This document shows, piece by piece, positions 1 to 10,678 of a DNA stretch of 64,000 bases. The DNA lies in contig CANUEZ040000209.1 in NCBI GenBank assembly GCA_948099385.1, positions 744,001-808,000 on the forward strand, written 5' to 3'. Origin of the DNA: Fasciola hepatica (Eukaryota; Platyhelminthes; Trematoda; Plagiorchiida; Fasciolidae). The position numbers and the translations under genes were made by a program. Numbering within the stretch: position 1 is the first letter of the stretch; each line of letters begins with the position of its first letter. The notes under the pieces are model-generated. The model saw nothing but the letters and a program-made list of their open reading frames with translations. It did not search any database and was not told the DNA's origin.

Positions 1-185
1 GAAGCCAATTTGGGGATTGTGCTATATCATGCAGTGTTTATGTTGAACAAAGTTTTGAGACCCATATCGGATAGCCTTGTTGTTTGGGTGTTCGACTGAC
101 AATCGTTCACCCCAACCCTTGTTCGTGTCCCCGTGTGGGCTCTGTCCATGTGCAATGCTCATGATTCCCTTAGCGGATCAAACAG

Positions 186-193
186 CTGTACAG
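186..193. other. CTGTACAG 8-bp palindrome, once per monomer
   Basis: A perfect 8-bp palindrome lies in the conserved half of the unit and recurs about every 424 bp in most monomers. A linked variant haplotype (GCGGTGCAGTGTTTCC replacing GCTGTACAGTGCTTCC) destroys it, for example near 1,460, 17,571, 25,203, 50,229 and 63,787. No binding protein can be inferred; eight bases recur easily by chance and are fixed here by repeat copying. Confidence 0.8.
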
Positions 194-276
194 TGCTTCC
201 CTAATTTTCAATGGTCAGTTCAGTGTTCAAGCTGCATGGAGAATCATATTATACAAATCTACTCTGCTACTGCTCT

Positions 277-295
277 ATTGCATTGTATGAGCAAT
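277..295. other. Short inverted repeat ATTGC-9 nt-GCAAT, once per monomer
   Basis: Five-base arms flank a 9-nt loop (ATTGTATGA) within the most conserved part of the monomer. It is repeated throughout the window. The stem is short, and its conservation probably follows that of the surrounding block, so a structural role is only a possibility. Confidence 0.5.
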
Positions 296-342
296 CTGTG
301 TGGGGATTGTTCATAAGGGAATGCCTTGGTTTTACTTAGGCC

Positions 343-353
343 CATAAATAGAG
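343..353 (+). other. TATA-like CATAAATAGAG motif, once per monomer
   Basis: CATAAATAGAG recurs in nearly all monomers directly after TTAGGCCC. It resembles a Pol II TATA element. Domain-specific variants include CATAACTAGAG (near 30,026, 30,873, 35,533 and 36,370) and CCTTAACTAGAG (near 32,144 and 32,990). Nothing else in the sequence supports promoter activity, so this is recorded as a motif rather than a promoter. Confidence 0.35.
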
Positions 354-407
354 AAGTGATGGAACATAGGATTGGATCGGTGTGCGAGAATTTGGTTGTT
401 ACCGTTC

Positions 408-431
408 AAAGCGAAAGCGAAAGCCGAAGCC
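408..431. repeat. Degenerate hexamer tract (AAAGCG/AAAGCC/GAAGCC), once per monomer
   Basis: Four tandem 6-bp units form a 24-bp purine-rich tract inside every monomer. It varies by substitution (AAAGCA, AAAGAG) and by slippage: one base is lost near 25,850 and in the tract near 37,305. It is a minisatellite nested in the satellite and a local mutation hotspot. Confidence 0.85.
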
Positions 432-759
432 AATTTGGGGATTGTGCTGTATCATGTAGTGTATATGTTGAACAAAGCGTTCAGACCCATATCGGATAGC
501 CTTGTGGTTTGGGTGATCGACTGACATTCGTTCACCTCAACCCTTGTTCGTGTCCCCGTGTGGGCTCTGTCCATGTGCAATGCTCATGATTCCCTTACCG
601 GATCAAACAGCTGTACAGTGCTTCCATAATTTTCAACGGTCAGTTCAGTGTTCATGCTGCATGGAGAATCATAGTATACAAATCTACTCTGCTACTGCTC
701 TATTGCATTGTATGAGAAATCTGTGTGGGGATTGTTCATAAGGGAATGCCTTGGTTTTA

Positions 760-3700
760 ATTAGGCCCATAAATAGAGAAGTGATGGAACATAGGATTGG
801 ATCGGTGTGCGAGAATTTGGTTGTTACCGTTCAAAGCGAAAGCGAAAGCCGAAGCCAATTTGGGGATTGTGCTATATCATGTATTGTATATGTTGAACAA
901 AGCGTTGAGACCCATATGGGATAGCCTTGTTGTTTGGGTGTTCGACTGTCAATCGTTCACCCCAACCCTTGTTCGTGTCCCCGTGTGGGCTCTGTCCATG
1001 TGCAATGCTCATGATTCCCTTAGCGTATCAAACAGCTGTACAGTGCTTCCATCATTTTCAATGGTCAGTTCAGTGTTCAAGCTGCATGGAGAATCATATT
1101 ATACAAATCTACTCTGCTACTGCTCTATTGCATTGTTTGAGCAATCTGTGTGGGGATTTTTCATAAGGGAATGCCTTGGTTTTACTTAGGCCCATAAATA
1201 GAGAAGTGATGGAACATAGGATTGGATCGGTGTGCGAGAATTTGGTTGTTACCGTTGAAAGCGAAAGCGGAAGCCGAAGCCAATTTGGGGATTGTGCTAT
1301 ATCATGTAGTGTATATGTTGAACAAAGTTTTGAGACCCATATCCAATAGCTTGTGGTTTGGGTGTTCGACTGACAATCGTTCACCCCAACCCTTGTTCGT
1401 GTCCCCGTGTGGGCTCTGTCCATGTGCAATGCTCATGATTCCGTTACCGGATCAAACAGCGGTGCAGTGTTTCCATAGTTTTCAATGGTCAGTTCAGTGT
1501 TCAAGCTGCATGTATAATCATATAATACAAATCTACTCTGCTACTGCTCTATTGCATTGTATGAGCAATCTGTGTGGGGATTGTTCATCATGGAATGCCT
1601 TGGTTTTACTTAGGCCCATAAATAGAGAAGTGATGGAACATAGGATTGGATCGGTGTGCGAGAATTTGGTTGTTACCGTTCAAAGCGAAAGCGAAAGCCG
1701 AAGCCAATTTGGGGATTGTGCTATATCATGTAGTGTATATGTTGAACAAAGCGTTGAGACCCACATGGGATAGCCTTGTTGTTTGGGTGTTCGACTGACA
1801 TTCGTTCACCCCAACCCTTGTTCGTGTCCCCGTGTGGGCTCTGTCCATGTGCAATGCTCATGATTCCCTTAGCGGATCAAACAGCTGTACAGTGCTTCCA
1901 TAATTTTCAATGGTCAGTTCAGTGTTCAAGCTGCATGGAGAATCATATTATACAAATCTACTCTGCTACTGCTCTATTGCATTGTATGAGCAATCTGTGT
2001 GGGGATTGTTCATAAGGGAATGCCTTGGTTTTACTTAGGCCCATAAATAGAGAAGTGATGGAACATAGGATTGGATCGGTGTGCGAGAATTTGGTTGTTA
2101 CCGTTCAAAGCGAAAGCGAAAGCCGAAGCCAATTTGGGGATTGTGCTATATCATGTATTGTATATGTTGAACAAAGCGTTGAGACCCATATTGGATAGCC
2201 TTGTTGTTTGGGTGTTCGACTGACAATCATTCACCCCAACTCTTGTTCGTGTCCCGTGTGGGCTCTGTCCATGTGCAATGCTCATGATTCCCTTAGCGGA
2301 TCAAACAGCTGTACAGTGCTTCCATAATTTTCAATGGTCAGTTCAGTGTTCAAGCTGCATGGAGAATCATATTATACAAATCTACTCTGCTACTGCTCTA
2401 TTGCATTGTATGAGCAATCTGTGTGGATTGTTCATAAGGGAATGCCTTGGTTTTACTTAGGCCCATAAATAGAGAAGTGATGGAACATAGGATTGGATCG
2501 GTGTGCGAGAATTTGGTTGTTACCGTTCAAAGCGAAAGCGAAAGCCGAAGCCAATTTGGGGATTGTGCTATATCATGTAGTGTATATGTTGAACAAAGCG
2601 TTCAGACTCATATTGGACAGACTTGCGGTTTGGGTGTTCGACTGACAATCATTCACCCCAACTCTTGTTCGTGTCCCCGTGTGGGCTCTGTCCATGTGCA
2701 ATGCTCATGATTCCCTTAGCGGATCAAACAGCTGTACAGTGCTTCCATAATTTTCAATGGTCAGTTCAGTGTTCAAGCTGCATGGAGAATCATATTATAC
2801 AAATCTACTCTGCTACTGCTCTATTGCATTGTATGAGCAATCTGTGTGGATTGTTCATAAGGGAATGCCTTGGTTTTACTTAGGCCCATAAATAGAGAAG
2901 TGATGGAACATAGGATTGGATCGGTGTGCGAGAATTTGGTTGTTACCGTTCAAAGCGAAAGCGAAAGCCGAAGCCAATTTGGGGATTGTGCTATATCATG
3001 TAGTGTATATGTTGAACAAAGCGTTCAGACTCATATTGGACAGACTTGCGGTTTGGGTGTTCGACTGACAATCATTCACCCCAACTCTTGTTCGTGTCCC
3101 GTGTGGGCTCTGTCCATGTGCAATGCTCATGATTCCCTTAGCGGATCAAACAGCTGTACAGTGCTTCCATAATTTTCAATGGTCAGTTCAGTGTTCAAGC
3201 TGCATGGAGAATCATATTATACAAATCTACTCTGCTACTGCTCTATTGCATTGTATGAGCAATCTGTGTGGATTGTTCATAAGGGAATGCCTTGGTTTTA
3301 CTTAGGCCCATAAATAGAGAAGTGATGGAACATAGGATTGGATCGGTGTGCGAGAATTTGGTTGTTACCGTTCAAAGCGAAAGCGAAAGCCGAAGCCAAT
3401 TTGGGGATTGTGCTATATCATGTAGTGTATATGTTGAACAAAGCGTTCAGACTCATATTGGACAGCCTTGCGGTTTGGGTGTTCGACTGACAATCGTTCA
3501 CCCCAACTCTTGTTCGTGTCCCCGTGTGGGCTCTGTCCATGTGCAATGCTCATGATTCCCTTAGCGGATCAAACAGCTGTACAGTGCTTCCATCATTTTC
3601 AATGGTCAGTTCAGTGTTCAAGCTGCATGGAGAATCATATTATACAAATCTACTCTGCTACTGCTCTATTGCATTGTATGAGCAATCTGTGTGGGGATTT

Positions 3701-6270
3701 TTCATAAGGGAATGCCTTGGTTTTACTTAGGCCCATAAATAGAGAAGTGATGGAACATAGGATTGGATCGGTGTGCGAGAATTTGGTTGTTACCGTTCAA
3801 AGCGAAAGCGAAAGCCGAAGCCAATTTGGGGATTGTGCTATATCATGTAGTGTATATGTTGAAAAAAGTTTTGAGACCCATATCCAATAGCTTGTGGTTT
3901 GGGTGTTCGACTGACAATCGTTCACCCCAACCCTTGTTCGTGTCCCCGTGTGGGCTCTGTCCATGTGCAATGCTCAAGATTCCCCTACCGGATCAATCAG
4001 CTGTACAGTGCTTCCATCATTTTCAATGGTCAGTTCAGTGTTCAAGCTGCATGGATAATCATATCATACAAATCTACTCTGCTACTGCTCTATTGCATTG
4101 TATGAGCAATCTGTGTGGGGATTTTTCATAAGGGAATGCCTTGGTTTTACTTAGGCCCATAAATAGAGAAGTGATGGAACATAGGATTGGATCGGTGTGC
4201 GAGAATTTGGTTGTTACCGTTCAAAGCGAAAGCGAAAGCCGAAGCCAATTTGGGGATTGTGCATTATCATCTAGTGTATATGTTGAAGAAAGCGTTCAGA
4301 CCCATATCGGATAGCCTTGTTGTTTGGGTGTTCGACTGACAATCGTTCACCCCAACCCTTGTTCGTGTCCCCGTGTGGGCTCTGTCCATGTGCAATGCTC
4401 ATGATTCCCTTAGCGGATCAAACAGCTGTACAGTGCTTCCATAATTTTCAATGGTCAGTTCAGTGTTCAAGCTGCATGGAGAATCATATTATACAAATCT
4501 ACTCTGCTACTGCTCTATTGCATTGTATGAGCAATCTGTGTGGGGATATTTCATAAGGGAATGCCTTGGTTTTATTTAGGCCCATAAATAGAGAAGTGAT
4601 GGAACATAGGATTGGATCGGTGTGCGAGAATTTGGTTGTTACCGTTCAAAGCGAAAGCGAAAGCCGAAGCCAATTTGGGGATTGTGCTATATCATGTAGT
4701 GTATATGTTGAACAAAGCGTTTAGACTCATATTGGACAGCCTTGCGGTTTGGGTGTTCGACTGACAATCGTTCACCCCAACTCTTGTTCGTGTCCCCGTG
4801 TGGGCTCTGTCCATGTGCAATGCTCATGATTCCCTTAGCGTATCAAACAGCTGTACAGTGCTTCCATCATTTTCAATGGTCAGTTCAGTGTTCAAGCTGC
4901 ATGGAGAATCATATTATACAAATCTACTCTGCAACTGCTCTATTGCATTGTATGAGCAATCTGTGTGGATTGTTCATCATGGAATGCCTTGGTTCTACTT
5001 AGGCCCATAAATAGAGAAGTGATGGAACATAGGATTGGATCGGTGTGCGAGAATTTGGTTGTTACCGTTCAAAGCGAAAGCGAAAGCCGAAGCCAATTTG
5101 GGGATTGTGCTATATCATGTAGTGTATATGTTGAAAAAAGTTTTGAGACCCATATCCAATAGCTTGTGGTTTGGGTGTTCGACTGACAATCGTTCACCCC
5201 AACCCTTGTTCGTGTCCCCGTGTGGGCTCTGTCCATGTGCAATGCTCAAGATTCCCCTACCGGATCAATCAGCTGTACAGTGCTTCCATCATTTTCAATG
5301 GTCAGTTCAGTGTTCAAGCTGCATGTATAATCATATAATACAAATCTACTCTGCTACTGCTCTATAGCATTGTATGAGCAATCTGTGTGGGGATTTTTCA
5401 TAAGGGAATGCCTTGGTTTTACTTAGGCCCATAAATAGAGAAGTGATGGAACATAGGATTGGATCGGTGTGCGAGAATTCGGTTGTTACCGTTCAAAGCG
5501 AAAGCGAAAGCCGAAGCCAATTTGGGGATTGTGCTATATCATGTAGTGTATATGTTGAACAAAGCGTTGAGACCCATATCGGATAGCCTTGTTGTTTGGG
5601 TGTTCGACTGACAATCGTTCACCCCAACCCTTGTTCGTGTCCCCGTGTGGGCTCTGTCCATGTGCAATGCTCATAATTCCGTTACCGGATCAAACAGCTG
5701 TACAGTGCGTCCATCATTTTCAATGGTCAGTTCAGTGTTCAAGCTGCATGGAGAATCATATTATACAAATCTACTCTGCCACTGCTCTATTGCATTGTAT
5801 GAGCAATCTGTGTGGGGATTTTTCATAAGGGAATGCCTTGGTTTTACTTAGGCCCATAAATAGAGAAGTGATGGAACATAGGATTGGATCGGTGTGCGAG
5901 AATTTGGTTGTTACCGTTCAAAGCGAAAGCGAAAGCCGAAGCCAATTTGGGGATTGTGCTATATCATGTAGTGTATATGTTGAACAAAGCGTTCAGACTC
6001 ATATTGGACAGCCTTGCGGTTTGGGTGTTCGACTGACAATCGTTCACCCCAACTCTTGTTCGTGTCCCCGTGTGGGCTCTGTCCATGTGCAATGCTCATG
6101 ATTCCCTTAGCGGATCAAACAGCTGTACAGTGCTTCCATCATTTTCAATGGTCAGTTCCGTGGTCAAGCTGCATGGAGAATCATATTATACAAATCTACT
6201 CTGCTACTGCTCTATTGCATTGTATGAGCAATCTGTGTGGATTGTTCATAAGGGAATGCCTTGGTTTTAC
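760..6270. repeat. 5.5 kb duplicated block, copy 1
   Basis: This block of about 13 monomers reappears almost unchanged at about 16,872-22,380. The offset is 16,112 bp until about 2,673, where copy 1 has one more C in CCCCGTG, and 16,111 bp afterwards. Differences I noticed are few: T/G at 930/17,042, the C indel, three substitutions around 3,070-3,092, and CTCTTG/CCCTTG near 6,053. Its last third is the first HOR-A copy. Both edges fall inside monomers rather than at a fixed junction, as expected from recombination between homologous repeats. Confidence 0.9.
2201..3467. repeat. Local run of three near-identical 422/423-bp monomers
   Basis: Monomers anchored at 2,201, 2,623 and 3,046 share the private variant ACAATCATTCACCCCAACTC and the short hinge GGATTG. 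The second and third also share GACAGACTTGCGG. This is a recent amplification of single monomers inside the 5.5 kb block, and it is duplicated with the block at 18,313-19,578. Confidence 0.85.
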
Positions 6271-6436
6271 TTAGGCCCATAAATAGAGAAGTGATGGAAC
6301 ATAGGATTGGATCGGTGTGCGAGAATTTGGTTGTTACCGTTCAAAGCGAAAGCGAAAGCCGAAGCCAATTTGGGGATTGTGCATTATCATCTAGTGTATA
6401 TGTTGAAGAAAGCGTTCAGACCCATATCGGATAGCC
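4317..6436. repeat. HOR-A copy 1 (pentamer a-b-c-d-e, 2,120 bp)
   Basis: The five diagnostic monomers are: a (4,317: hinge GGGGATATTTC, TTTATTTAGG); b (4,742: TTGCGG, TAGCGTATCAAAC, GCAACTGC, GGATTGTTCATCATGG, GGTTCTAC); c (5,164: CTCAAGATTCCCC, GATCAATCAG, GCATGTATAATC, CTATAGCATTG); d (5,589: CTCATAATTCCG, GTGCGTCCATC, GCCACTGC); and e (6,014: AGTTCCGTGGTCAAG, followed by GCATTATCATCTAG). Lengths are 425, 422, 425, 425 and 423 bp. The order repeats exactly in the following copies. Confidence 0.95.
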
Positions 6437-8556
6437 TTGTTGTTTGGGTGTTCGACTGACAATCGTTCACCCCAACCCTTGTTCGTGTCCCCGTGTGGGC
6501 TCTGTCCATGTGCAATGCTCATGATTCCCTTAGCGGATCAAACAGCTGTACAGTGCTTCCATAATTTTCAATGGTCAGTTCAGTGTTCAAGCTGCATGGA
6601 GAATCATATTATACAAATCTACTCTGCTACTGCTCTATTGCATTGTATGAGCAATCTGTGTGGGGATATTTCATAAGGGAATGCCTTGGTTTTATTTAGG
6701 CCCATAAATAGAGAAGTGATGGAACATAGGATTGGATCGGTGTGCGAGAATTTGGTTGTTACCGTTCAAAGCGAAAGCGAAAGCCGAAGCCAATTTGGGG
6801 ATTGTGCTATATCATGTAGTGTATATGTTGAACAAAGCGTTTAGACTCATATTGGACAGCCTTGCGGTTTGGGTGTTCGACTGACAATCGTTCACCCCAA
6901 CTCTTGTTCGTGTCCCCGTGTGGGCTCTGTCCATGTGCAATGCTCATGATTCCCTTAGCGTATCAAACAGCTGTACAGTGCTTCCATCATTTTCAATGGT
7001 CAGTTCAGTGTTCAAGCTGCATGGAGAATCATATTATACAAATCTACTCTGCAACTGCTCTATTGCATTGTATGAGCAATCTGTGTGGATTGTTCATCAT
7101 GGAATGCCTTGGTTCTACTTAGGCCCATAAATAGAGAAGTGATGGAACATAGGATTGGATCGGTGTGCGAGAATTTGGTTGTTACCGTTCAAAGCGAAAG
7201 CGAAAGCCGAAGCCAATTTGGGGATTGTGCTATATCATGTAGTGTATATGTTGAAAAAAGTTTTGAGACCCATATCCAATAGCTTGTGGTTTGGGTGTTC
7301 GACTGACAATCGTTCACCCCAACCCTTGTTCGTGTCCCCGTGTGGGCTCTGTCCATGTGCAATGCTCAAGATTCCCCTACCGGATCAATCAGCTGTACAG
7401 TGCTTCCATCATTTTCAATGGTCAGTTCAGTGTTCAAGCTGCATGTATAATCATATAATACAAATCTACTCTGCTACTGCTCTATAGCATTGTATGAGCA
7501 ATCTGTGTGGGGATTTTTCATAAGGGAATGCCTTGGTTTTACTTAGGCCCATAAATAGAGAAGTGATGGAACATAGGATTGGATCGGTGTGCGAGAATTC
7601 GGTTGTTACCGTTCAAAGCGAAAGCGAAAGCCGAAGCCAATTTGGGGATTGTGCTATATCATGTAGTGTATATGTTGAACAAAGCGTTGAGACCCATATC
7701 GGATAGCCTTGTTGTTTGGGTGTTCGACTGACAATCGTTCACCCCAACCCTTGTTCGTGTCCCCGTGTGGGCTCTGTCCATGTGCAATGCTCATAATTCC
7801 GTTACCGGATCAAACAGCTGTACAGTGCGTCCATCATTTTCAATGGTCAGTTCAGTGTTCAAGCTGCATGGAGAATCATATTATACAAATCTACTCTGCC
7901 ACTGCTCTATTGCATTGTATGAGCAATCTGTGTGGGGATTTTTCATAAGGGAATGCCTTGGTTTTACTTAGGCCCATAAATAGAGAAGTGATGGAACATA
8001 GGATTGGATCGGTGTGCGAGAATTTGGTTGTTACCGTTCAAAGCGAAAGCGAAAGCCGAAGCCAATTTGGGGATTGTGCTATATCATGTAGTGTATATGT
8101 TGAACAAAGCGTTCAGACTCATATTGGACAGCCTTGCGGTTTGGGTGTTCGACTGACAATCGTTCACCCCAACTCTTGTTCGTGTCCCCGTGTGGGCTCT
8201 GTCCATGTGCAATGCTCATGATTCCCTTAGCGGATCAAACAGCTGTACAGTGCTTCCATCATTTTCAATGGTCAGTTCCGTGGTCAAGCTGCATGGAGAA
8301 TCATATTATACAAATCTACTCTGCTACTGCTCTATTGCATTGTATGAGCAATCTGTGTGGATTGTTCATAAGGGAATGCCTTGGTTTTACTTAGGCCCAT
8401 AAATAGAGAAGTGATGGAACATAGGATTGGATCGGTGTGCGAGAATTTGGTTGTTACCGTTCAAAGCGAAAGCGAAAGCCGAAGCCAATTTGGGGATTGT
8501 GCATTATCATCTAGTGTATATGTTGAAGAAAGCGTTCAGACCCATATCGGATAGCC
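6437..8556. repeat. HOR-A copy 2 (2,120 bp)
   Basis: It has the same a-b-c-d-e order, with anchors at 6,437, 6,862, 7,284, 7,709 and 8,134. I saw no difference from copy 1 in the diagnostic positions of any monomer. Confidence 0.95.
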
Positions 8557-10678
8557 TTGTTGTTTGGGTGTTCGACTGACAATCGTTCACCCCAACCCTT
8601 GTTCGTGTCCCCGTGTGGGCTCTGTCCATGTGCAATGCTCATGATTCCCTTAGCGGATCAAACAGCTGTACAGTGCTTCCATAATTTTCAATGGTCAGTT
8701 CAGTGTTCAAGCTGCATGGAGAATCATATTATACAAATCTACTCTGCTACTGCTCTATTGCATTGTATGAGCAATCTGTGTGGGGATATTTCATAAGGGA
8801 ATGCCTTGGTTTTATTTAGGCCCATAAATAGAGAAGTGATGGAACATAGGATTGGATCGGTGTGCGAGAATTTGGTTGTTACCGTTCAAAGCGAAAGCGA
8901 AAGCCGAAGCCAATTTGGGGATTGTGCTATATCATGTAGTGTATATGTTGAACAAAGCGTTTAGACTCATATTGGACAGCCTTGCGGTTTGGGTGTTCGA
9001 CTGACAATCGTTCACCCCAACTCTTGTTCGTGTCCCCGTGTGGGCTCTGTCCATGTGCAATGCTCATGATTCCCTTAGCGTATCAAACAGCTGTACAGTG
9101 CTTCCATCATTTTCAATGGTCAGTTCAGTGTTCAAGCTGCATGGAGAATCATATTATACAAATCTACTCTGCAACTGCTCTATTGCATTGTATGAGCAAT
9201 CTGTGTGGGGATTTTTCATAAGGGAATGCCTTGGTTCTACTTAGGCCCATAAATAGAGAAGTGATGGAACATAGGATTGGATCGGTGTGCGAGAATTTGG
9301 TTGTTACCGTTCAAAGCGAAAGCGAAAGCCGAAGCCAATTTGGGGATTGTGCTATATCATGTAGTGTATATGTTGAAAAAAGTTTTGAGACCCATATCCA
9401 ATAGCTTGTGGTTTGGGTGTTCGACTGACAATCGTTCACCCCAACCCTTGTTCGTGTCCCCGTGTGGGCTCTGTCCATGTGCAATGCTCAAGATTCCCCT
9501 ACCGGATCAATCAGCTGTACAGTGCTTCCATCATTTTCAATGGTCAGTTCAGTGTTCAAGCTGCATGTATAATCATATAATACAAATCTACTCTGCTACT
9601 GCTCTATAGCATTGTATGAGCAATCTGTGTGGGGATTTTTCATAAGGGAATGCCTTGGTTTTACTTAGGCCCATAAATAGAGAAGTGATGGAACATAGGA
9701 TTGGATCGGTGTGCGAGAATTCGGTTGTTACCGTTCAAAGCGAAAGCGAAAGCCGAAGCCAATTTGGGGATTGTGCTATATCATGTAGTGTATATGTTGA
9801 ACAAAGCGTTGAGACCCATATCGGATAGCCTTGTTGTTTGGGTGTTCGACTGACAATCGTTCACCCCAACCCTTGTTCGTGTCCCCGTGTGGGCTCTGTC
9901 CATGTGCAATGCTCATAATTCCGTTACCGGATCAAACAGCTGTACAGTGCGTCCATCATTTTCAATGGTCAGTTCAGTGTTCAAGCTGCATGGAGAATCA
10001 TATTATACAAATCTACTCTGCCACTGCTCTATTGCATTGTATGAGCAATCTGTGTGGGGATTTTTCATAAGGGAATGCCTTGGTTTTACTTAGGCCCATA
10101 AATAGAGAAGTGATGGAACATAGGATTGGATCGGTGTGCGAGAATTTGGTTGTTACCGTTCAAAGCGAAAGCGAAAGCCGAAGCCAATTTGGGGATTGTG
10201 CTATATCATGTAGTGTATATGTTGAACAAAGCGTTCAGACTCATATTGGACAGCCTTGCGGTTTGGGTGTTCGACTGACAATCGTTCACCCCAACTCTTG
10301 TTCGTGTCCCCGTGTGGGCTCTGTCCATGTGCAATGCTCATGATTCCCTTAGCGGATCAAACAGCTGTACAGTGCTTCCATCATTTTCAATGGTCAGTTC
10401 CGTGGTCAAGCTGCATGGAGAATCATATTATACAAATCTACTCTGCTACTGCTCTATTGCATTGTATGAGCAATCTGTGTGGATTGTTCATAAGGGAATG
10501 CCTTGGTTTTACTTAGGCCCATAAATAGAGAAGTGATGGAACATAGGATTGGATCGGTGTGCGAGAATTTGGTTGTTACCGTTCAAAGCGAAAGCGAAAG
10601 CCGAAGCCAATTTGGGGATTGTGCATTATCATCTAGTGTATATGTTGAAGAAAGCGTTCAGACCCATATCGGATAGCC
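8557..10678. repeat. HOR-A copy 3 with a converted hinge (2,122 bp)
   Basis: Anchors are at 8,557, 8,982, 9,406, 9,831 and 10,256. Monomer b carries GGGGATTTTTCATAAGG (about 9,208-9,224) in place of the usual GGATTGTTCATCATGG but keeps its own GGTTCTAC just downstream. This patch adds the 2 bp and looks like a short gene-conversion tract from a d- or c-type monomer. Confidence 0.93.

Larger units (their letters stand above)
77..501. repeat. Representative satellite monomer (425-bp class)
   Basis: This is one full unit in the phase used here. In order it holds: a CpG-bearing section with GTTCGACTGAC and TCACCCCAACCC (about 77-175); a CpG-poor conserved section with the CTGTACAG palindrome, the AAGCTGCATGG block and the ATTGC/GCAAT inverted repeat (about 176-300); the hinge GTGTGGGGATTGTTCATAAG, which is the main indel hotspot (about 299-318); the TTTTACTTAGGCCC stretch where T runs expand in some copies; a TATA-like CATAAATAGAG; and the CpG-bearing end with the hexamer tract. 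GC is about 44% by hand count. Confidence 0.95.
1..760. repeat. Irregular satellite monomers at the left edge
   Basis: This stretch holds a partial monomer and those anchored at 77 and 502. The 502 monomer carries private changes (GGGTGATCGA, TTACCGGATC, AACGGTCAG, TTCATGCTGC) and ends with TTTTAATTAGG. These are not seen in the corresponding position before the second 5.5 kb block, so they mark the outside of that duplication. Confidence 0.9.

Noticed and set aside
71..99. Pol III-like boxes: TAGCCTTGTGG resembles an A box and TGTTCGACTGA resembles a B box
   Set aside because: The two motifs are only a few bases apart, whereas tRNA-type promoters need roughly 30 bases or more between them. 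The B-box end (GA instead of CC) does not fit. No tRNA fold is visible, so a tRNA or tRNA-derived SINE origin is not supported.
92..115. Possible CENP-B box (TTCG-4-A core in GTTCGACTGACA)
   Set aside because: The left core TTCG and the central A fit, but the required CGGG on the right is absent (about six of nine key bases). No better match was seen elsewhere in the monomer.
77..501. Origin of the 424-bp unit as a doubled 212-bp repeat
   Set aside because: Reading the two halves against each other shows no alignment beyond short word matches such as GCAAT, so there is no visible internal duplication apart from the hexamer tract.
1222..1773. 183-codon open frame (and the similar one at 17,334-17,885), the longest in the window
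   Set aside because: It arises from the TTCATCATGG hinge variant joining two repeat-derived frames. It begins at TTG, has no resemblance to a known family that I can recognise, and is present twice only because the 5.5 kb block is duplicated.
2447..2710. Recurrent plus-strand frame starting near the hinge and running through the hexamer tract (about 87-100 codons)
   Set aside because: The Ser-Glu repeat in it is simply the AAAGCG hexamer tract. The frame depends on the indel class, and the start is a TTG in the GCCTTGG stretch.
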